From NCBI RefSeq assembly GCF_002954225.1, contig NZ_PPTH01000009.1:25000-88999 (forward strand): DNA of 64,000 nucleotides. The letters are read 5' to 3'. Made by a program: the position numbers and the translations under genes. The DNA comes from Arthrobacter ruber (GTDB lineage: Bacteria > Actinomycetota > Actinomycetes > Actinomycetales > Micrococcaceae). The number at the start of each line of letters is the position of its first letter. Position 1 is the first letter of the stretch. Under the pieces are notes generated by a model. It was not told the origin of the DNA, searched no databases, and worked only from the letters and a program-made list of their open reading frames with translations. Below, in pieces: positions 18,174 through 28,022 of the stretch.

Positions 18174-18707
18174 CTAGCCGAGCAGGTGGTCGGGCATGGC
18201 CGCGACGACCTGCTCGAAACGCGCGCGCGGCAGGACGGCGCCCTCGCGCCGGATGTCGGCCGGCGCCACCCGCAGGAGGCGATCGACCCTCACCTCGCTC
18301 GGTCGTCCCTGAGGGTCCCAGGCACCCGTGCCGATGTCGACGTACCTGTCATCGGCCTCGCGCGCGTTGTTGCGGTCCCGGCTCGTCAGCATCAGGCCCA
18401 GGAGGTCTGCGCCGTCGCGGCCGACCAGGAGCACCGGGCGGTCCTTGCCCTGCTGCGGGTCGTCCTCGTAGGGCACCCACGTCCAGACGATCTCGCCGGG
18501 ATCCGGATTCCCGTCGCTCGAGGGGGAGTAGGCCGGCGACACGGCTCGACGCCGTTGCGGCGACCTCTCGTCGGTCCGGGCGGCGTCGGCGGATCCCCGG
18601 CGGGCACGGGTGCGCGCACGCCCCTGGGTCCGGGCGGGCTGCGTGCTCTCCACGGTGCGGATGACGCGGTGCGCCAGGGACAGGAGGGAGCGCAGGGTGA
18701 TGGCCAT
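18174..18707 (-). CDS. PemK/MazF-like protein, no antitoxin neighbour
   Basis: 177 aa. Residues 1-60 are a basic, Arg-rich extension; the rest has the MazF/PemK-like beta-barrel pattern: PGEIVWTWVPYEDDPQQGKDRP, VLLVGRDG, LGLMLTSRD, a VDRLLRV segment and a C-terminal helix. In toxins of this fold the domain is an endoribonuclease; whether this one cuts RNA is unknown. No small antitoxin gene is adjacent on either side (rpsT and lepA flank it), and the N-terminal extension is unlike classic MazF. The ATG lies 7 nt after TAGGAT, suggesting a leaderless mRNA. Confidence 0.7.
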   Translation of the reverse strand: MAITLRSLLSLAHRVIRTVESTQPARTQGRARTRARRGSADAARTDERSPQRRRAVSPAYSPSSDGNPDPGEIVWTWVPYEDDPQQGKDRPVLLVGRDGADLLGLMLTSRDRNNAREADDRYVDIGTGAWDPQGRPSEVRVDRLLRVAPADIRREGAVLPRARFEQVVAAMPDHLLG

Positions 18708-18906
18708 GAGGGTGATCCTAGGCGAGTCTCCCGCCGGCGCGGTGGCGGCGCGGTGGCGGCGCGACGTGCCGTGATTGCCGGAGCCCTCCGGCCACGTGGG
18801 ACACTAGGGGAAGTGAAAACGGCGCGGACCAGCCCCGGCCGCCGGAGTGGACGGCGCGGCTGCCACCTGCAGGCCGCACCCCGTCCCGCAACAGTGAGGA
18901 ACCCAC

Positions 18907-20760
18907 GTGTCACCCATGGCCCGCACCGCACCGGTGCCCGCCGCGACCGATCCGGCGATCATCAGGAACTTCTGCATCATCGCCCACATCGATCATGGAA
19001 AATCCACGTTGGCCGACCGCATGCTCCAGCTCACGGGAGCCGTGGAGCAGCGGGACATGAAGGCGCAGTACCTCGACCGCATGGACATCGAGCGTGAGCG
19101 CGGCATCACGATCAAGTCGCAGGCCGTGCGCCTGCCGTGGGAGGTGGACGGCACCGCCTACGCGCTGAACATGATCGACACGCCGGGGCACGTCGACTTC
19201 ACCTACGAGGTGTCCCGCTCGCTCGCGGCCTGCGAGGGCGCCATCCTGCTCGTCGACGCGGCACAGGGCATCGAGGCGCAGACCCTCGCGAACCTGTACC
19301 TCGCGATGGAGAACAACCTCACGATCATCCCCGTGCTGAACAAGATCGACCTGCCGGCCGCCCAGCCCGAGAAGTACGCCGCGGAGCTCGCGAGCCTCAT
19401 CGGCGGCGAGCCGGAGGACGTGCTGAAGGTGTCCGGCAAGACCGGCATGGGGGTCGAGGCCCTCATGGACAAGATCGTCCGCGACCTGCCCGCCCCCACC
19501 GGCAACCCCGACGCACCGGCCCGCGCCATGATCTTCGACTCGGTGTACGACACGTACCGGGGCGTCGTCACGTACGTGCGCGTCGTCGACGGCAAGCTCA
19601 GCCCCCGCGAGCGCATCCAGATGATGTCCACCCGGGCCAGCCACGAACTGCTCGAGATCGGCGTCAGCTCGCCCGAGCCGAAGCCGTCCAAGGGCCTCGG
19701 CGTGGGCGAGGTGGGCTATCTCATCACCGGCGTGAAGGACGTGCGCCAGTCGAAGGTCGGCGACACCGTCACCAACCTCGCCAAGCCCGCCGCGGAGTCG
19801 CTCGGCGGCTACCAGGACCCCAAGCCCATGGTCTTCTCCGGGCTCTACCCCCTCGACGGCACGGACTACCCCGTGCTGCGGGACGCCCTCGCGAAGTTCA
19901 CCCTGAACGACGCCGCCCTGGTGTACGAGCCGGAGACCTCCGCCGCGCTGGGCTTCGGCTTCCGCGTCGGCTTCCTCGGGCTGCTGCACCTCGAGATCAC
20001 GCGTGAGCGCCTCGAGCGCGAGTACAACCTGGACCTGATCTCGACGGCGCCGAACGTCGAGTACGAGGTCACGCTCGAGGACAGGCGGACCCTCAAGGTC
20101 ACCAACCCGAGCGAGTACCCGGTGGGCAAGATCGCCGAGGTGCGCGAGCCCATGGTGTCCGCGACCATCCTCGCGCCGTCCGAGTTCGTGGGGGCGATCA
20201 TGGAGCTGTGCCAGCAGCGCCGCGGCGTGCTCGGGGGGATGGACTACCTCTCGGAGGACCGCGTCGAGATCCGCTACCGGTTGCCGCTGGCGGAGATCGT
20301 CTTCGACTTCTTCGACCTGCTGAAGTCCAAGACGCGCGGTTACGGCTCCCTGGACTGGAAGGCCGACGGCGACCAGGTGTCCGACCTCGTCAAGGTGGAC
20401 ATCCTCCTGCAGGGCGAGCAGGTCGACGCCTTCAGCGCCATCACCCACCGCGAGAAGGCCTACGCCTATGGCGTCATGATGACGGGCAAGCTGCGCGAGC
20501 TCATCCCGCGCCAGCAGTTCGAGGTACCCATCCAGGCGGCCATCGGCGCCCGGATCATCGCGCGCGAGAGCATCCGGGCCATCCGCAAGGACGTCCTGGC
20601 CAAGTGCTACGGCGGAGACATCACCCGCAAGCGCAAGCTCCTCGAGAAGCAGAAGGAGGGCAAGAAGCGCATGAAGATGGTGGGCCGCGTCGAGGTGCCC
20701 CAGGAAGCGTTCATCGCCGCCCTGTCCTCCGACGAGTCGAAGGACAAAGCCAAGAAGTGA
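18907..20760 (+). CDS. lepA: Elongation factor 4 (LepA), translation GTPase
   Basis: A 617-aa ribosome-binding GTPase involved in back-translocation and ribosome biogenesis. The G1 loop AHIDHGKST is at residues 26-34, switch I has [14 protein letters not shown]3 has DTPGHVDF, G4 NKIDLPAA. The LepA-specific C-terminal domain ([15 protein letters not shown] block: [20 protein letters not shown]) ends [17 protein letters not shown]. The GTG at 18907 is preferred over the ATG at 18916 because GAGGA is 7 nt upstream of it. Confidence 0.97.
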   Translation: MSPMARTAPVPAATDPAIIRNFCIIAHIDHGKSTLADRMLQLTGAVEQRDMKAQYLDRMDIERERGITIKSQAVRLPWEVDGTAYALNMIDTPGHVDFTYEVSRSLAACEGAILLVDAAQGIEAQTLANLYLAMENNLTIIPVLNKIDLPAAQPEKYAAELASLIGGEPEDVLKVSGKTGMGVEALMDKIVRDLPAPTGNPDAPARAMIFDSVYDTYRGVVTYVRVVDGKLSPRERIQMMSTRASHELLEIGVSSPEPKPSKGLGVGEVGYLITGVKDVRQSKVGDTVTNLAKPAAESLGGYQDPKPMVFSGLYPLDGTDYPVLRDALAKFTLNDAALVYEPETSAALGFGFRVGFLGLLHLEITRERLEREYNLDLISTAPNVEYEVTLEDRRTLKVTNPSEYPVGKIAEVREPMVSATILAPSEFVGAIMELCQQRRGVLGGMDYLSEDRVEIRYRLPLAEIVFDFFDLLKSKTRGYGSLDWKADGDQVSDLVKVDILLQGEQVDAFSAITHREKAYAYGVMMTGKLRELIPRQQFEVPIQAAIGARIIARESIRAIRKDVLAKCYGGDITRKRKLLEKQKEGKKRMKMVGRVEVPQEAFIAALSSDESKDKAKK

Positions 20761-20790
20761 CCCGGTACGGAACCCACGGGACTGGTCCGC

Positions 20791-22020
20791 ATGCCTAGCG
20801 CGCTGCCGCTCGGCCTGCCCGCGCCCGACGACGGCCTCCTGCCGCCCGACGCCGCGGACGGGGCGGACGGACGTGACTTCTGCCTCTACGTCCACATCCC
20901 GTTCTGCGCGGTGCGGTGTGGCTACTGCGACTTCAACACCTACACGGCCACGGAACTGGGCGGGGGTGCGTCGCAGGACGCCTACGCCGGATCGGTGCTC
21001 GCGGAGATCGGCCTCGGAGCCCGCGTCCTGGAATCCTCCGGGTTGCCGGCCCGGCCGCTGTCCACCGTGTTCTTCGGCGGCGGCACCCCGACCCTTCTCC
21101 CCGCGGAGGACCTCGCCTCGATCCTGCGGGCCGCACGCTCGACGTGGGGGTTCGCACCCGACGCGGAGGTCACCACCGAGGCCAATCCCGACTCCGTCAC
21201 CCCGGAATCGCTGCGCATCCTGCGGGACGCCGGCTTCACCCGCGTGTCCTTCGGCATGCAGTCCGCGGTGCCCCACGTCCTCGCGGTACTCGATCGCACC
21301 CACGCTCCCGAGCGCGTCCCGCAGGCCGTGCAGTGGGCGCGGGACGCCGGGCTGAACGTGAGCCTGGACCTGATCTACGGCACCCCGGGGGAGTCGCTGG
21401 AGGACTGGCGCACCACCCTGGCCACCGCCCTGTCCTACGGCCCCGACCACATCTCCGCCTACGCACTGATCATCGAGGACGGCACGCGCCTCGCCTCGCG
21501 CATCCGGCGCGGCCAGGTACCGCCCATCGACGACGACGACCACGCGGACAAGTACGCCCTCGCCGAGGAGATGCTGACGGCGGACGGCCTGCACTGGTAC
21601 GAGGTGAGCAACTGGGCCAGGACCCCCGCTGACGCGTGCCGGCACAACCTCGCGTACTGGCGCGGGAGCGACTGGTGGGGTGCCGGCCCCGGCGCGCACT
21701 CGCACGTCGGTGGTACGCGCTGGTGGAACGTCAAGCACCCGCGGCCCTACGCCGACGCGCTCGGCGCCGGGCGGTCACCGGCCGCGGGGCGCGAGATCCT
21801 CTCGGCGGGGGACCGCTACGTGGAGGACGTGATGCTGCGCGTGCGGCTGCGCGAGGGGCTTCCCACGCAGTCCCTGACATCGACGGGCCGCAGGGCGGTC
21901 GCCGGCCTGATCGCCGACGGGCTGGTGGATCCGGCCGCGGCCTTCGCGGGGCGCGTCGTCCTGACGCTCCACGGCAGGCTGCTCGCCGACGCCGTCGTCC
22001 GGCGGCTGCTGCCGGACTGA
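20791..22020 (+). CDS. hemW: HemW-type radical SAM protein
   Basis: A 409-aa radical SAM protein; family members act as heme chaperones and were formerly annotated as oxygen-independent coproporphyrinogen oxidase. The [4Fe-4S] motif FCAVRCGYC has Cys39, Cys43 and Cys46, spaced C-x3-C-x2-C. The next segments, FFGGGTPTLLP and EANPDS, are family landmarks, as is the HemW-type YEVSNWA. It starts 30 nt after lepA and is likely cotranscribed. The first 28 residues are a variable Pro/Asp-rich extension. Confidence 0.92.
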   Translation: MPSALPLGLPAPDDGLLPPDAADGADGRDFCLYVHIPFCAVRCGYCDFNTYTATELGGGASQDAYAGSVLAEIGLGARVLESSGLPARPLSTVFFGGGTPTLLPAEDLASILRAARSTWGFAPDAEVTTEANPDSVTPESLRILRDAGFTRVSFGMQSAVPHVLAVLDRTHAPERVPQAVQWARDAGLNVSLDLIYGTPGESLEDWRTTLATALSYGPDHISAYALIIEDGTRLASRIRRGQVPPIDDDDHADKYALAEEMLTADGLHWYEVSNWARTPADACRHNLAYWRGSDWWGAGPGAHSHVGGTRWWNVKHPRPYADALGAGRSPAAGREILSAGDRYVEDVMLRVRLREGLPTQSLTSTGRRAVAGLIADGLVDPAAAFAGRVVLTLHGRLLADAVVRRLLPD

Positions 22021-22030
22021 GGGCCTCCGC

Positions 22031-22447
22031 TCAGCGGATCAGGCGCAGGTTCAGGGCGTACCGGTAGGGCCGCCCACGGTTCACCTGGATTCCCGCGTTG
22101 ACCGAGAAGACCGTGATCGTGACCCAGATGAGCGCGTTCACGACGGCGAACACGCCGCCGATCTCCGGTACGAGCGACAGGAGCCAGGCGACCAGCGCGA
22201 GGAGCGTGGGCGGGAGCGTGAAGTTCAGTGCCTCCTTGGACTCCTGGGCGGTGAAGGGCCCACGGTCCTGGAAGATGAGGTAGATCAGCAGCGACGGGAT
22301 GAATCCCAGGATCCCGCCGAAGTGCGCCAGCGTGGCGAACTGGCGGTCCTCGGAGGCCGTCAGGGGCAGGGCGTTCGCCGGCGTGCCTTCGAACGCGGAC
22401 TGGGACGCTCCCCGCCCGTGGTGCTGGTGGTCGGCGGTGTTGGACAA
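22031..22447 (-). CDS. DUF4870-type small membrane protein
   Basis: 138 aa. A hydrophilic N-terminus of about 35 residues is followed by LTASEDRQFATLAHFGGILGF and three to four membrane helices, with the KEALNFTLP segment typical of the DUF4870/Tic20-like family. The TTG start at 22447 has AAAGGAA about 6 nt upstream. Function unknown in the family. Convergent with hemW, ending 10 nt after its stop. Confidence 0.75.
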   Translation of the reverse strand: MSNTADHQHHGRGASQSAFEGTPANALPLTASEDRQFATLAHFGGILGFIPSLLIYLIFQDRGPFTAQESKEALNFTLPPTLLALVAWLLSLVPEIGGVFAVVNALIWVTITVFSVNAGIQVNRGRPYRYALNLRLIR

Positions 22448-22527
22448 CTTCGATTCCTTTGCTGGCTGACGGAGACTCTTCCCCCGGAGCCAGTTCCAAG
22501 GATACGTGGCGGCCGGGACGGGATGGT

Positions 22528-23379
22528 TCAGGCGCGGCGCGGGGGAGCGGTGAGGAAGTCGATGACCTCCTCGACCCGTCCCAGCAGCGAGGGTTCCAGG
22601 TCCGCATAGGTGCTGACGCCGGCGAGGATGCGCTTCCACCCGTGGGCGACGGCGGCCTGGTCGTGGTGCGGCCAGCCGAGGCCGGCGAGGATGCCGGTCT
22701 TCCAGTCCTGGTGCCGGGGGACCACGGGCCAGGCCTCCAGGCCCAGCGCGGCGGGCTTCACAGCCTGCCAGACGTCGACGTAGGGGTGCCCGACGATCAG
22801 GACATGGCTGCGGGCGCCGGGCACGGTCATCGCCTGCTGGGCGATCCGGGACTCCTTGGTCCCGGGCAGCAGGTGGTCGACCAGGATCCCGAGCCTGCGC
22901 TCCGGCCCCGGCCCGAATGCACGGATGGCGCCCTCGAGGTCGTTGACGCCGTGCAACGGCTCGACGACGATCCCCTCCAGCCGGAGGTCGTCGCCCCACA
23001 CCTTCTCCACCAGTTCGGCGTCGTGCTGTCCCTCGACCCAGATCCTGCTCGCACGTGCCGTCCTCGCCCGGGCGCCGTCGACCTTCACGGAACCGGAGGC
23101 GGTACGGGTCGACGACGGCGCGGCGCGGACGGCCGGGGCGACGACGTGCACGGGCTCACCGTCGAGGAGGAATCCGTGGCCGAGCCGGAAGGTGCGCGTC
23201 TTGCCGCGGCGGTCCTCGAGCACCATCACGTGGAGTCCGCCGGACTTCTCGACGCGGACCACCGCTCCGACGAAGCCGCTCTGGACGTCCTCGAGGACCA
23301 TGTCCTTCTGCACCGGCACGTCGGGCAGGTCGACCCGCTTCGGAGCCGCGATGTCCTGTGCTCCCCAGCCGTACTCCAT
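22528..23379 (-). CDS. DUF3097-family protein
   Basis: 283 aa, beginning MEYGWGAQDI. It has a small beta-barrel N-terminus (PVQKDMVLEDVQSGFVGAVV) and a Toprim-like region with IWVEGQHDAELVEKVWGDDLR, VDHLLPGTKE and VGHPYVDVWQAV. The acidic residues in those blocks resemble Toprim metal-binding positions, hinting at nucleic acid chemistry, but that is inference. The ATG at 23379 has GGAAGGA 9-10 nt upstream; an earlier TTG at 23400 is less likely. Typical actinobacterial neighbour of hrcA, on the opposite strand. Confidence 0.75.
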   Translation of the reverse strand: MEYGWGAQDIAAPKRVDLPDVPVQKDMVLEDVQSGFVGAVVRVEKSGGLHVMVLEDRRGKTRTFRLGHGFLLDGEPVHVVAPAVRAAPSSTRTASGSVKVDGARARTARASRIWVEGQHDAELVEKVWGDDLRLEGIVVEPLHGVNDLEGAIRAFGPGPERRLGILVDHLLPGTKESRIAQQAMTVPGARSHVLIVGHPYVDVWQAVKPAALGLEAWPVVPRHQDWKTGILAGLGWPHHDQAAVAHGWKRILAGVSTYADLEPSLLGRVEEVIDFLTAPPRRA

Positions 23380-23459
23380 GCCAGCGCGTCCTTCCCGCAA
23401 GGGCTGCGGCGGTCTGCCGCGGCCCGGGATCCCAATGCTAACAATCGCCTCGGACGTAC

Positions 23460-23491
23460 TAGACTTGGCACTTGGGTGTGTCGAGTGCTAA
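23460..23491 (+). promoter_or_regulatory. CIRCE operator with overlapping hrcA promoter
   Basis: TTGGCACTT (23465-23473), nine bases, then GAGTGCTAA (23483-23491). This matches the CIRCE consensus TTAGCACTC-N9-GAGTGCTAA with two changes in the left arm. TAGACT at 23460-23465 is a -10 candidate, placing the transcription start inside the operator, as expected for HrcA repression. Confidence 0.88.
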
Positions 23492-23551
23492 CCGCGCCGG
23501 GCCACCCCCCGAGCCGTGCTCGTCAGGAACAGACCCGGAGGTGACACAGGA

Positions 23552-24565
23552 ATGAGTGAACCGCGACGCCTGGAGGTGCTCCGGGCCATCGTCGAGGACT
23601 ACGTCCACTCCCGGGAGCCGGTCGGCTCCAAGGCCTTGGTGGACCGCCACCAGCTGGGCGTGTCATCCGCCACCATCCGCAACGACATGGCCGTCCTCGA
23701 GGAGGAGGGCCTGATCGCCGCTCCCCACACCAGTTCGGGCCGGATCCCCACGGACAAGGGCTACCGCCTGTTCGTCGACCGTATCTCCGAGGTGAAGCCG
23801 CTCTCCGCTCCCGAGAAGAAGGCCATCCAGACACTCCTGGAGGGCGCCGACGATCTCGACGACGTCATGGACCGGACCGTCCGGCTGCTCGCGCAGCTCA
23901 CGAACCAGGTCGCCGTCGTGCAGTTCCCGCGGGTGGGCGGTGCGTCCGTCCGGCACATCGAGTTCGTGCTGCTCGCCCCGCAGCAGATCCTGGTGGTCCT
24001 GATCGCCAGCAACGGCACCGTGCAGCAGCGCATCGTCAGGACCGCGGCCGAGATCCAGGAGGCGGAGCTCGCCGAGCTCCGCCAGCGCATCCTGTCCGCG
24101 GTGTCCGGCGTGAAGCTGGCGGCGCTGCCGGCCGAGCTCGGGGTCGCGCAGTCGCAACTGCCCGGCGCGCTGAGGGCGCACGGGGGTACGATCGTACGGG
24201 CGCTGGAGCAGCTCGCTGGAGTGGGCCGGGACGACCGGATCCTGCTGGCCGGGACCGCCAACCTCGCGCGCTCCACCGGGGACTTCCCGCTGAGCATCGG
24301 GCCGATCCTCGAGGCCCTCGAGGAGCAGGTGGTCATGCTGAGGCTGCTGTCCGAGATGGAGTACGACGCCCGGGGCATCTCGGTGCGGATCGGGAGCGAG
24401 AATCCCTACGGCGGGCTGTCGGAGGCCTCGGTCGTGGCGACCGGGTACGGTCCGGGTGCCGGGGCGAAGCTCGGGGTCCTCGGGCCCACCCGCATGGACT
24501 ATCCGACCACGATGGCCGCCGTGCGCGCCGTCGCCCGCTACCTCTCGAGGATCCTCGAGGAGTGA
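23552..24565 (+). CDS. hrcA: Heat-inducible transcription repressor HrcA
   Basis: A 337-aa repressor that binds CIRCE and is released on heat stress. The N-terminal winged helix has VGSKALVDRHQLGVSSATIRN followed by MAVLEEEGLIAAPHTSSGRIPT; the C-terminal half has the HrcA dimer/inserted domains with LAGTANLA and IGSENPY. The ATG at 23552 is preferred because GGAGGTGA is about 8 nt upstream; an upstream GTG at 23516 is in frame. It sits behind its own CIRCE element and precedes dnaJ. Confidence 0.95.
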   Translation: MSEPRRLEVLRAIVEDYVHSREPVGSKALVDRHQLGVSSATIRNDMAVLEEEGLIAAPHTSSGRIPTDKGYRLFVDRISEVKPLSAPEKKAIQTLLEGADDLDDVMDRTVRLLAQLTNQVAVVQFPRVGGASVRHIEFVLLAPQQILVVLIASNGTVQQRIVRTAAEIQEAELAELRQRILSAVSGVKLAALPAELGVAQSQLPGALRAHGGTIVRALEQLAGVGRDDRILLAGTANLARSTGDFPLSIGPILEALEEQVVMLRLLSEMEYDARGISVRIGSENPYGGLSEASVVATGYGPGAGAKLGVLGPTRMDYPTTMAAVRAVARYLSRILEE

Positions 24566-24657
24566 GCGGGAGCGCCTCCGGACGCCGGGGCATGTCGCGC
24601 CGGTCCAGCGGGCGAGCAGAAGACAGAGAAGTTTCCAACAGGAAGTGATGTGCACGA

Positions 24658-25788
24658 GTGAGTAATCACTATGAGGTCCTCGGTGTGGCGCAGGGCGCGA
24701 CCGCGGAGGAGATCAAGAAGGCGTACCGCAAGCTGGCCCGCAGGCTCCACCCGGACGTGAACACCGGGGAGGACGCCGCCGACGAGTTCAAGCGCGTCAC
24801 GCACGCCTACGAGGTGCTCTCGGATCCGCAGAAGCGCCGGATCTACGACACGACGGGCAACGAGAACGGCAACGACAACGGGTACGGGGCGGGTTACTCC
24901 GGGTCCGGGTTCGCGTTCCAGGACATCTTCGAGACCTTCTTCGGCGGTGGGGGCCAGCAGGCCGGCACCCCCACCAGGACGCGCCGCGGGCAGGACGCCC
25001 TCATCAACGTGCGGATCGACCTCAAGGACGCCGTGTTCGGCGCCAACAAGAAGATCGAGGTGGACACCGCGGAGGTGTGCCCCACGTGCGACGGCACCTG
25101 CTGCCAGCCCGGGACATCCGTGCGCACCTGCGACATCTGCGGCGGGTCCGGCCAGGTCCAGCGCGCCGTGCGCTCGATCCTCGGCCAGGTCATGACGAGT
25201 GCCCCCTGCGGTACCTGCCAGGGCTACGGCACCGTGATCCCGAGCCCCTGCCACGAGTGCAGCGGCGAGGGCCGCATCCGGGCGCGCCGCACCCTGACCA
25301 TCAAGGTCCCCGCCGGCGTGGGCACCGGCACGCGCATCCAGCTGGCCGGACAGGGCGAGGCCGGCATCGCCGGCGGCCCCCAGGGCGATCTCTACGTGGA
25401 GATCCGTGTCAACACCGACTCGACGTTCCTGCGGGACGGCGACGACCTGCACGTGACGCTCAGCGTCCCCATGACGGCTGCCGCGCTCGGCACCAGCGTG
25501 CACCTCGACACGTACGACGGCGACCAGGAGCTCGAGATCAAGCCCGGCACGCAGTCCGGCGAGATCCTGACGCTGCGCGGCCTCGGTGTCACCCACCTCC
25601 GGAGCCAGGGCAGGGGGGACCTGCGGGTCCACCTCAACGTCGAGACGCCGCGGAACGTCGACCACCAGCAGGAGGAACTCCTGCGCAGGCTCGCGGAGCT
25701 GCGCGGCGAGGAGTACACCGACGGCCAGCTCGCCAGCAGCGGGTCCGGGGTGTTCGCGCGCCTCCGGGAGCGCCTCGGGAACCGCTGA
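24658..25788 (+). CDS. dnaJ: Molecular chaperone DnaJ
   Basis: A 376-aa Hsp40 co-chaperone that stimulates DnaK. The J domain carries HPD at residues 31-33, then a short Gly/Asn-rich linker with the DIFETFFGG segment. Four zinc-binding repeats follow: CPTCDGTC (142-149), [16 protein letters not shown] and CHECSGEG. The first repeat ends in Cys-Cys where the family has Gly, an odd change. The start is GTG with AGGAAG upstream at a long spacing (about 11 nt). It is in the HrcA-controlled unit. Confidence 0.94.
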   Translation: MSNHYEVLGVAQGATAEEIKKAYRKLARRLHPDVNTGEDAADEFKRVTHAYEVLSDPQKRRIYDTTGNENGNDNGYGAGYSGSGFAFQDIFETFFGGGGQQAGTPTRTRRGQDALINVRIDLKDAVFGANKKIEVDTAEVCPTCDGTCCQPGTSVRTCDICGGSGQVQRAVRSILGQVMTSAPCGTCQGYGTVIPSPCHECSGEGRIRARRTLTIKVPAGVGTGTRIQLAGQGEAGIAGGPQGDLYVEIRVNTDSTFLRDGDDLHVTLSVPMTAAALGTSVHLDTYDGDQELEIKPGTQSGEILTLRGLGVTHLRSQGRGDLRVHLNVETPRNVDHQQEELLRRLAELRGEEYTDGQLASSGSGVFARLRERLGNR

Positions 25789-25790
25789 GC

Positions 25791-26558
25791 GTGACGCGTC
25801 CCCTCTTCTTCGGCCCCGGTGAGGCCGTCCGTTCGGCCGTACCCGGCAGCGTCTTCGTCCTCGGCGGGGACGAGGGCCGGCACGCGGCCACCGTGCGGCG
25901 CCTCACCGCGGGCGAGCGTATCGACGTCTCGGACGGCGCCGGCTACCGGATCGGCGGGGTGATCGCCGCCGTGGGCACCGGGACGGTCGAGCTCGACGTC
26001 GAGACCGCGGGCCAGGAGCCGGCGCCGCGGCACCGCCTCGTGCTCGTACAGGCCCTGGCGAAGGGCGGCCGCGACGAGCAGGCCGTCGAGTCGGCCACCG
26101 AGCTCGGCGTCGACGCCGTGGTGCCGTGGCACGCCGAGCGGAGCATCGTGCGCTGGCGTGGCGACAAGGCCGAGAAGGGACGGCAGAAGTGGGTCTCGCT
26201 CGTCGCTGCGGCGGCGAAGCAGTCCCGCCGGTCGTTCGTCCCCGAGGTGCACGCCGTGATGGACACCACCCGGCTCGCGGCGTGGGCCGCGTCGGTGGAC
26301 CGCATGCTGGTGCTCCACGAGGACGCGGACGCCTCGCTCGCCGACCGGATGGCGGTACTCCGTGACTCCGGCGCGCTGGAGGTGCCGACGTCGACCGCCG
26401 TGCTGGTGGGACCGGAGGGCGGCATCAGTGATGCGGAGCTCGGGAAACTGCGGGCCGTCGGGGCGGGCACGGCGCGCCTCGGACCGCACGTCCTGCGGTC
26501 CTCGTCCGCCGGGCCGGCCGCGCTCGTCCTGCTGAACCACCTGCTCGACCGCTGGTAG
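25791..26558 (+). CDS. rsmE: 16S rRNA (uridine1498-N3)-methyltransferase
   Basis: A 255-aa SPOUT-class methyltransferase that modifies U1498 of 16S rRNA with S-adenosylmethionine. The N-terminal PUA-like part has HAATVRRLTAGERIDVSDG; the knot region has the SAM-site block VLVGPEGGISDAEL and a terminal LGPHVLRSSSAGPAAL. The GTG at 25791 begins two bases after the dnaJ stop, so translation is likely coupled. Confidence 0.93.
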   Translation: MTRPLFFGPGEAVRSAVPGSVFVLGGDEGRHAATVRRLTAGERIDVSDGAGYRIGGVIAAVGTGTVELDVETAGQEPAPRHRLVLVQALAKGGRDEQAVESATELGVDAVVPWHAERSIVRWRGDKAEKGRQKWVSLVAAAAKQSRRSFVPEVHAVMDTTRLAAWAASVDRMLVLHEDADASLADRMAVLRDSGALEVPTSTAVLVGPEGGISDAELGKLRAVGAGTARLGPHVLRSSSAGPAALVLLNHLLDRW

Positions 26559-26590
26559 CCGATGGTGCCCGGGCCGGCACCCGGCACGGG

Positions 26591-27574
26591 CTAGCGGACG
26601 ACGACGGTCTTGGAGTCCTGCGCCTCGCCGTCGCCTGCAGGGACGGACACCGTGATCGCGTAGCGGCCGGGAGGCAGTGTCACGGAGAAGGAGTAGGCGC
26701 CGTCCCCGGGCATGATGTCCACCGACCCGTCCCGGAACAGCTCGGCGTCTCCCGAGCCGTCGCCCAGGCCGTCCACCTGGCGGTCGATGCGCCAGTCCAC
26801 CGACTCCTCGGAGGAGGGCCCCACCCCGTGGACGATCAGGCCTGCCGTATCGGCCTCGACGTCCTGCTGGGGATCGATGATCCAGACGGGAGCGAGCGTG
26901 GCGGTATCCCGCGTCCATTCACCGGTGAGGTCCACGGAATCGAAGGCGCGGAAGCCGGACGCCCCGTCGACGAGGACGACGACGGAGCTCGATTCGCCGC
27001 CGGGGATCAGGCCTGCGTTCGAGGCCGCCGCCGTCGCCGTGTAGACCAGCTGCTGGAGGGCCAGGCGGGCGTCGTCCTCGCCGAGGCTCCCACCGAACGC
27101 GTCCGAGGAGATGTCGAGGGTGATCACGTTCTTGGTGGAGATCGCCGAGCGTACGCTCGAGGCGTCCTGCCACGGCGACCGGTAGTCGGGGTCCAGCGGT
27201 TCGCCTGCGGACATGAGCCGGACGGCGTCGGCGATCGGGTCGCCCGAGGACTCCTCCGGGGTCGGCAGGAACTCGCGGAACAGACGCCCGGATCCGTCGA
27301 CGTCCGCGACCCAGTACACCGGCAGCAGCGCCGGCGCGGCAGCGGCCCCGGCCGTGGCGTCCCGCGACTCGATCGTGGCGTCGGACGACGGGTCCGTGGG
27401 CGTCCCGGTGGCCGCCGTGAGGGGCCCCGTGATGGACGCCGTCGGCGCGGTGCCCGGCAGCAGCCCCGTGTTCGGGAGGACGAAGACACTACTGGCGACG
27501 AGCACGCTGCCCGACGCCAGGAGGATCCCCCGCAGTCCCAGGCGGCTCTTCTTCAGGGGGTCGTGCTCACTCAT
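26591..27574 (-). CDS. GerMN and Gmad2 domain membrane-anchored protein
   Basis: A 327-aa exported protein. A membrane anchor lies at about residues 15-35 without a lipobox Cys. A Thr/Ser/Ala linker is followed by a GerMN domain (PVYWVADVDGSGRLFREF through ALQQLVYTATAAA) and a C-terminal beta-sandwich of the Gmad2 type (IVHGVGPSSEESVDWRI, then PGDGAYSFSVTLPPGRYAIT). In spore formers these domains serve germination; in non-sporing actinobacteria the role is unknown, possibly envelope-related. The ATG at 27574 has GGAAGGGGG about 5 nt upstream. Convergent with rsmE. Confidence 0.72.
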   Translation of the reverse strand: MSEHDPLKKSRLGLRGILLASGSVLVASSVFVLPNTGLLPGTAPTASITGPLTAATGTPTDPSSDATIESRDATAGAAAAPALLPVYWVADVDGSGRLFREFLPTPEESSGDPIADAVRLMSAGEPLDPDYRSPWQDASSVRSAISTKNVITLDISSDAFGGSLGEDDARLALQQLVYTATAAASNAGLIPGGESSSVVVLVDGASGFRAFDSVDLTGEWTRDTATLAPVWIIDPQQDVEADTAGLIVHGVGPSSEESVDWRIDRQVDGLGDGSGDAELFRDGSVDIMPGDGAYSFSVTLPPGRYAITVSVPAGDGEAQDSKTVVVR

Positions 27575-28022
27575 GCCGGCCCCCTTCCGTTGGGCGCGCG
27601 CAGGCGCGTCGATCGCTCGAGTCTCCGCGGCTCGCCACCTCGATCGCTGGATCGGAGCGGGCACGGACGGCCGGCTGCTTCCGCCGGGCCGGATTCAGCT
27701 TGGCACAGGGCGGGGGAGCCCAACCCCACGAATCCGCGCACCCGGCAGGACTGAAACCTGATCGATACGAAGCCGTTGCGCATTCGCGATGAAACGTGGG
27801 CTCCGTCCCGCGTCCGGGCGGGGTGGCTCCGGAGGGGCCGGGCCGGCGGGAATCAAGGCCCCTGTGTCCGTGTTGACGAAAAGGGGCATGGCGTAGCATG
27901 GACATCTCTGCCATTCTCTTGCTGCGGCCCGCTCCAGCGGGGCAGGATCAGTGCCCGGCAGACCACTTGACGCTGGTACGACTACTCGAACGAGGGGCGA
28001 TCGAAGGCCGGACGGCCGAGCT
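27575..28022. other. Gene-free interval with candidate phoH promoter
   Basis: 448 nt between divergent genes. No supported coding frame. TTGACG (27873-27878) and TAGCAT (27894-27899), 15 nt apart, form a possible plus-strand promoter that would give phoH a leader of about 115 nt. The rest is GC-rich with no clear repeat. Confidence 0.35.

Noticed and set aside
18910..21738. 942-codon open frame on the minus strand opposite lepA and hemW
   Set aside because: It mirrors the third-codon GC bias of lepA and hemW, which have full family motifs; the translation is low-complexity (Gly/Val/His/Asp) with no domain.
27567..27914. 115-codon minus-strand frame in the GerMN-phoH gap
   Set aside because: No family resemblance, no ribosome site, Arg/Pro-rich composition typical of non-coding GC-rich DNA.
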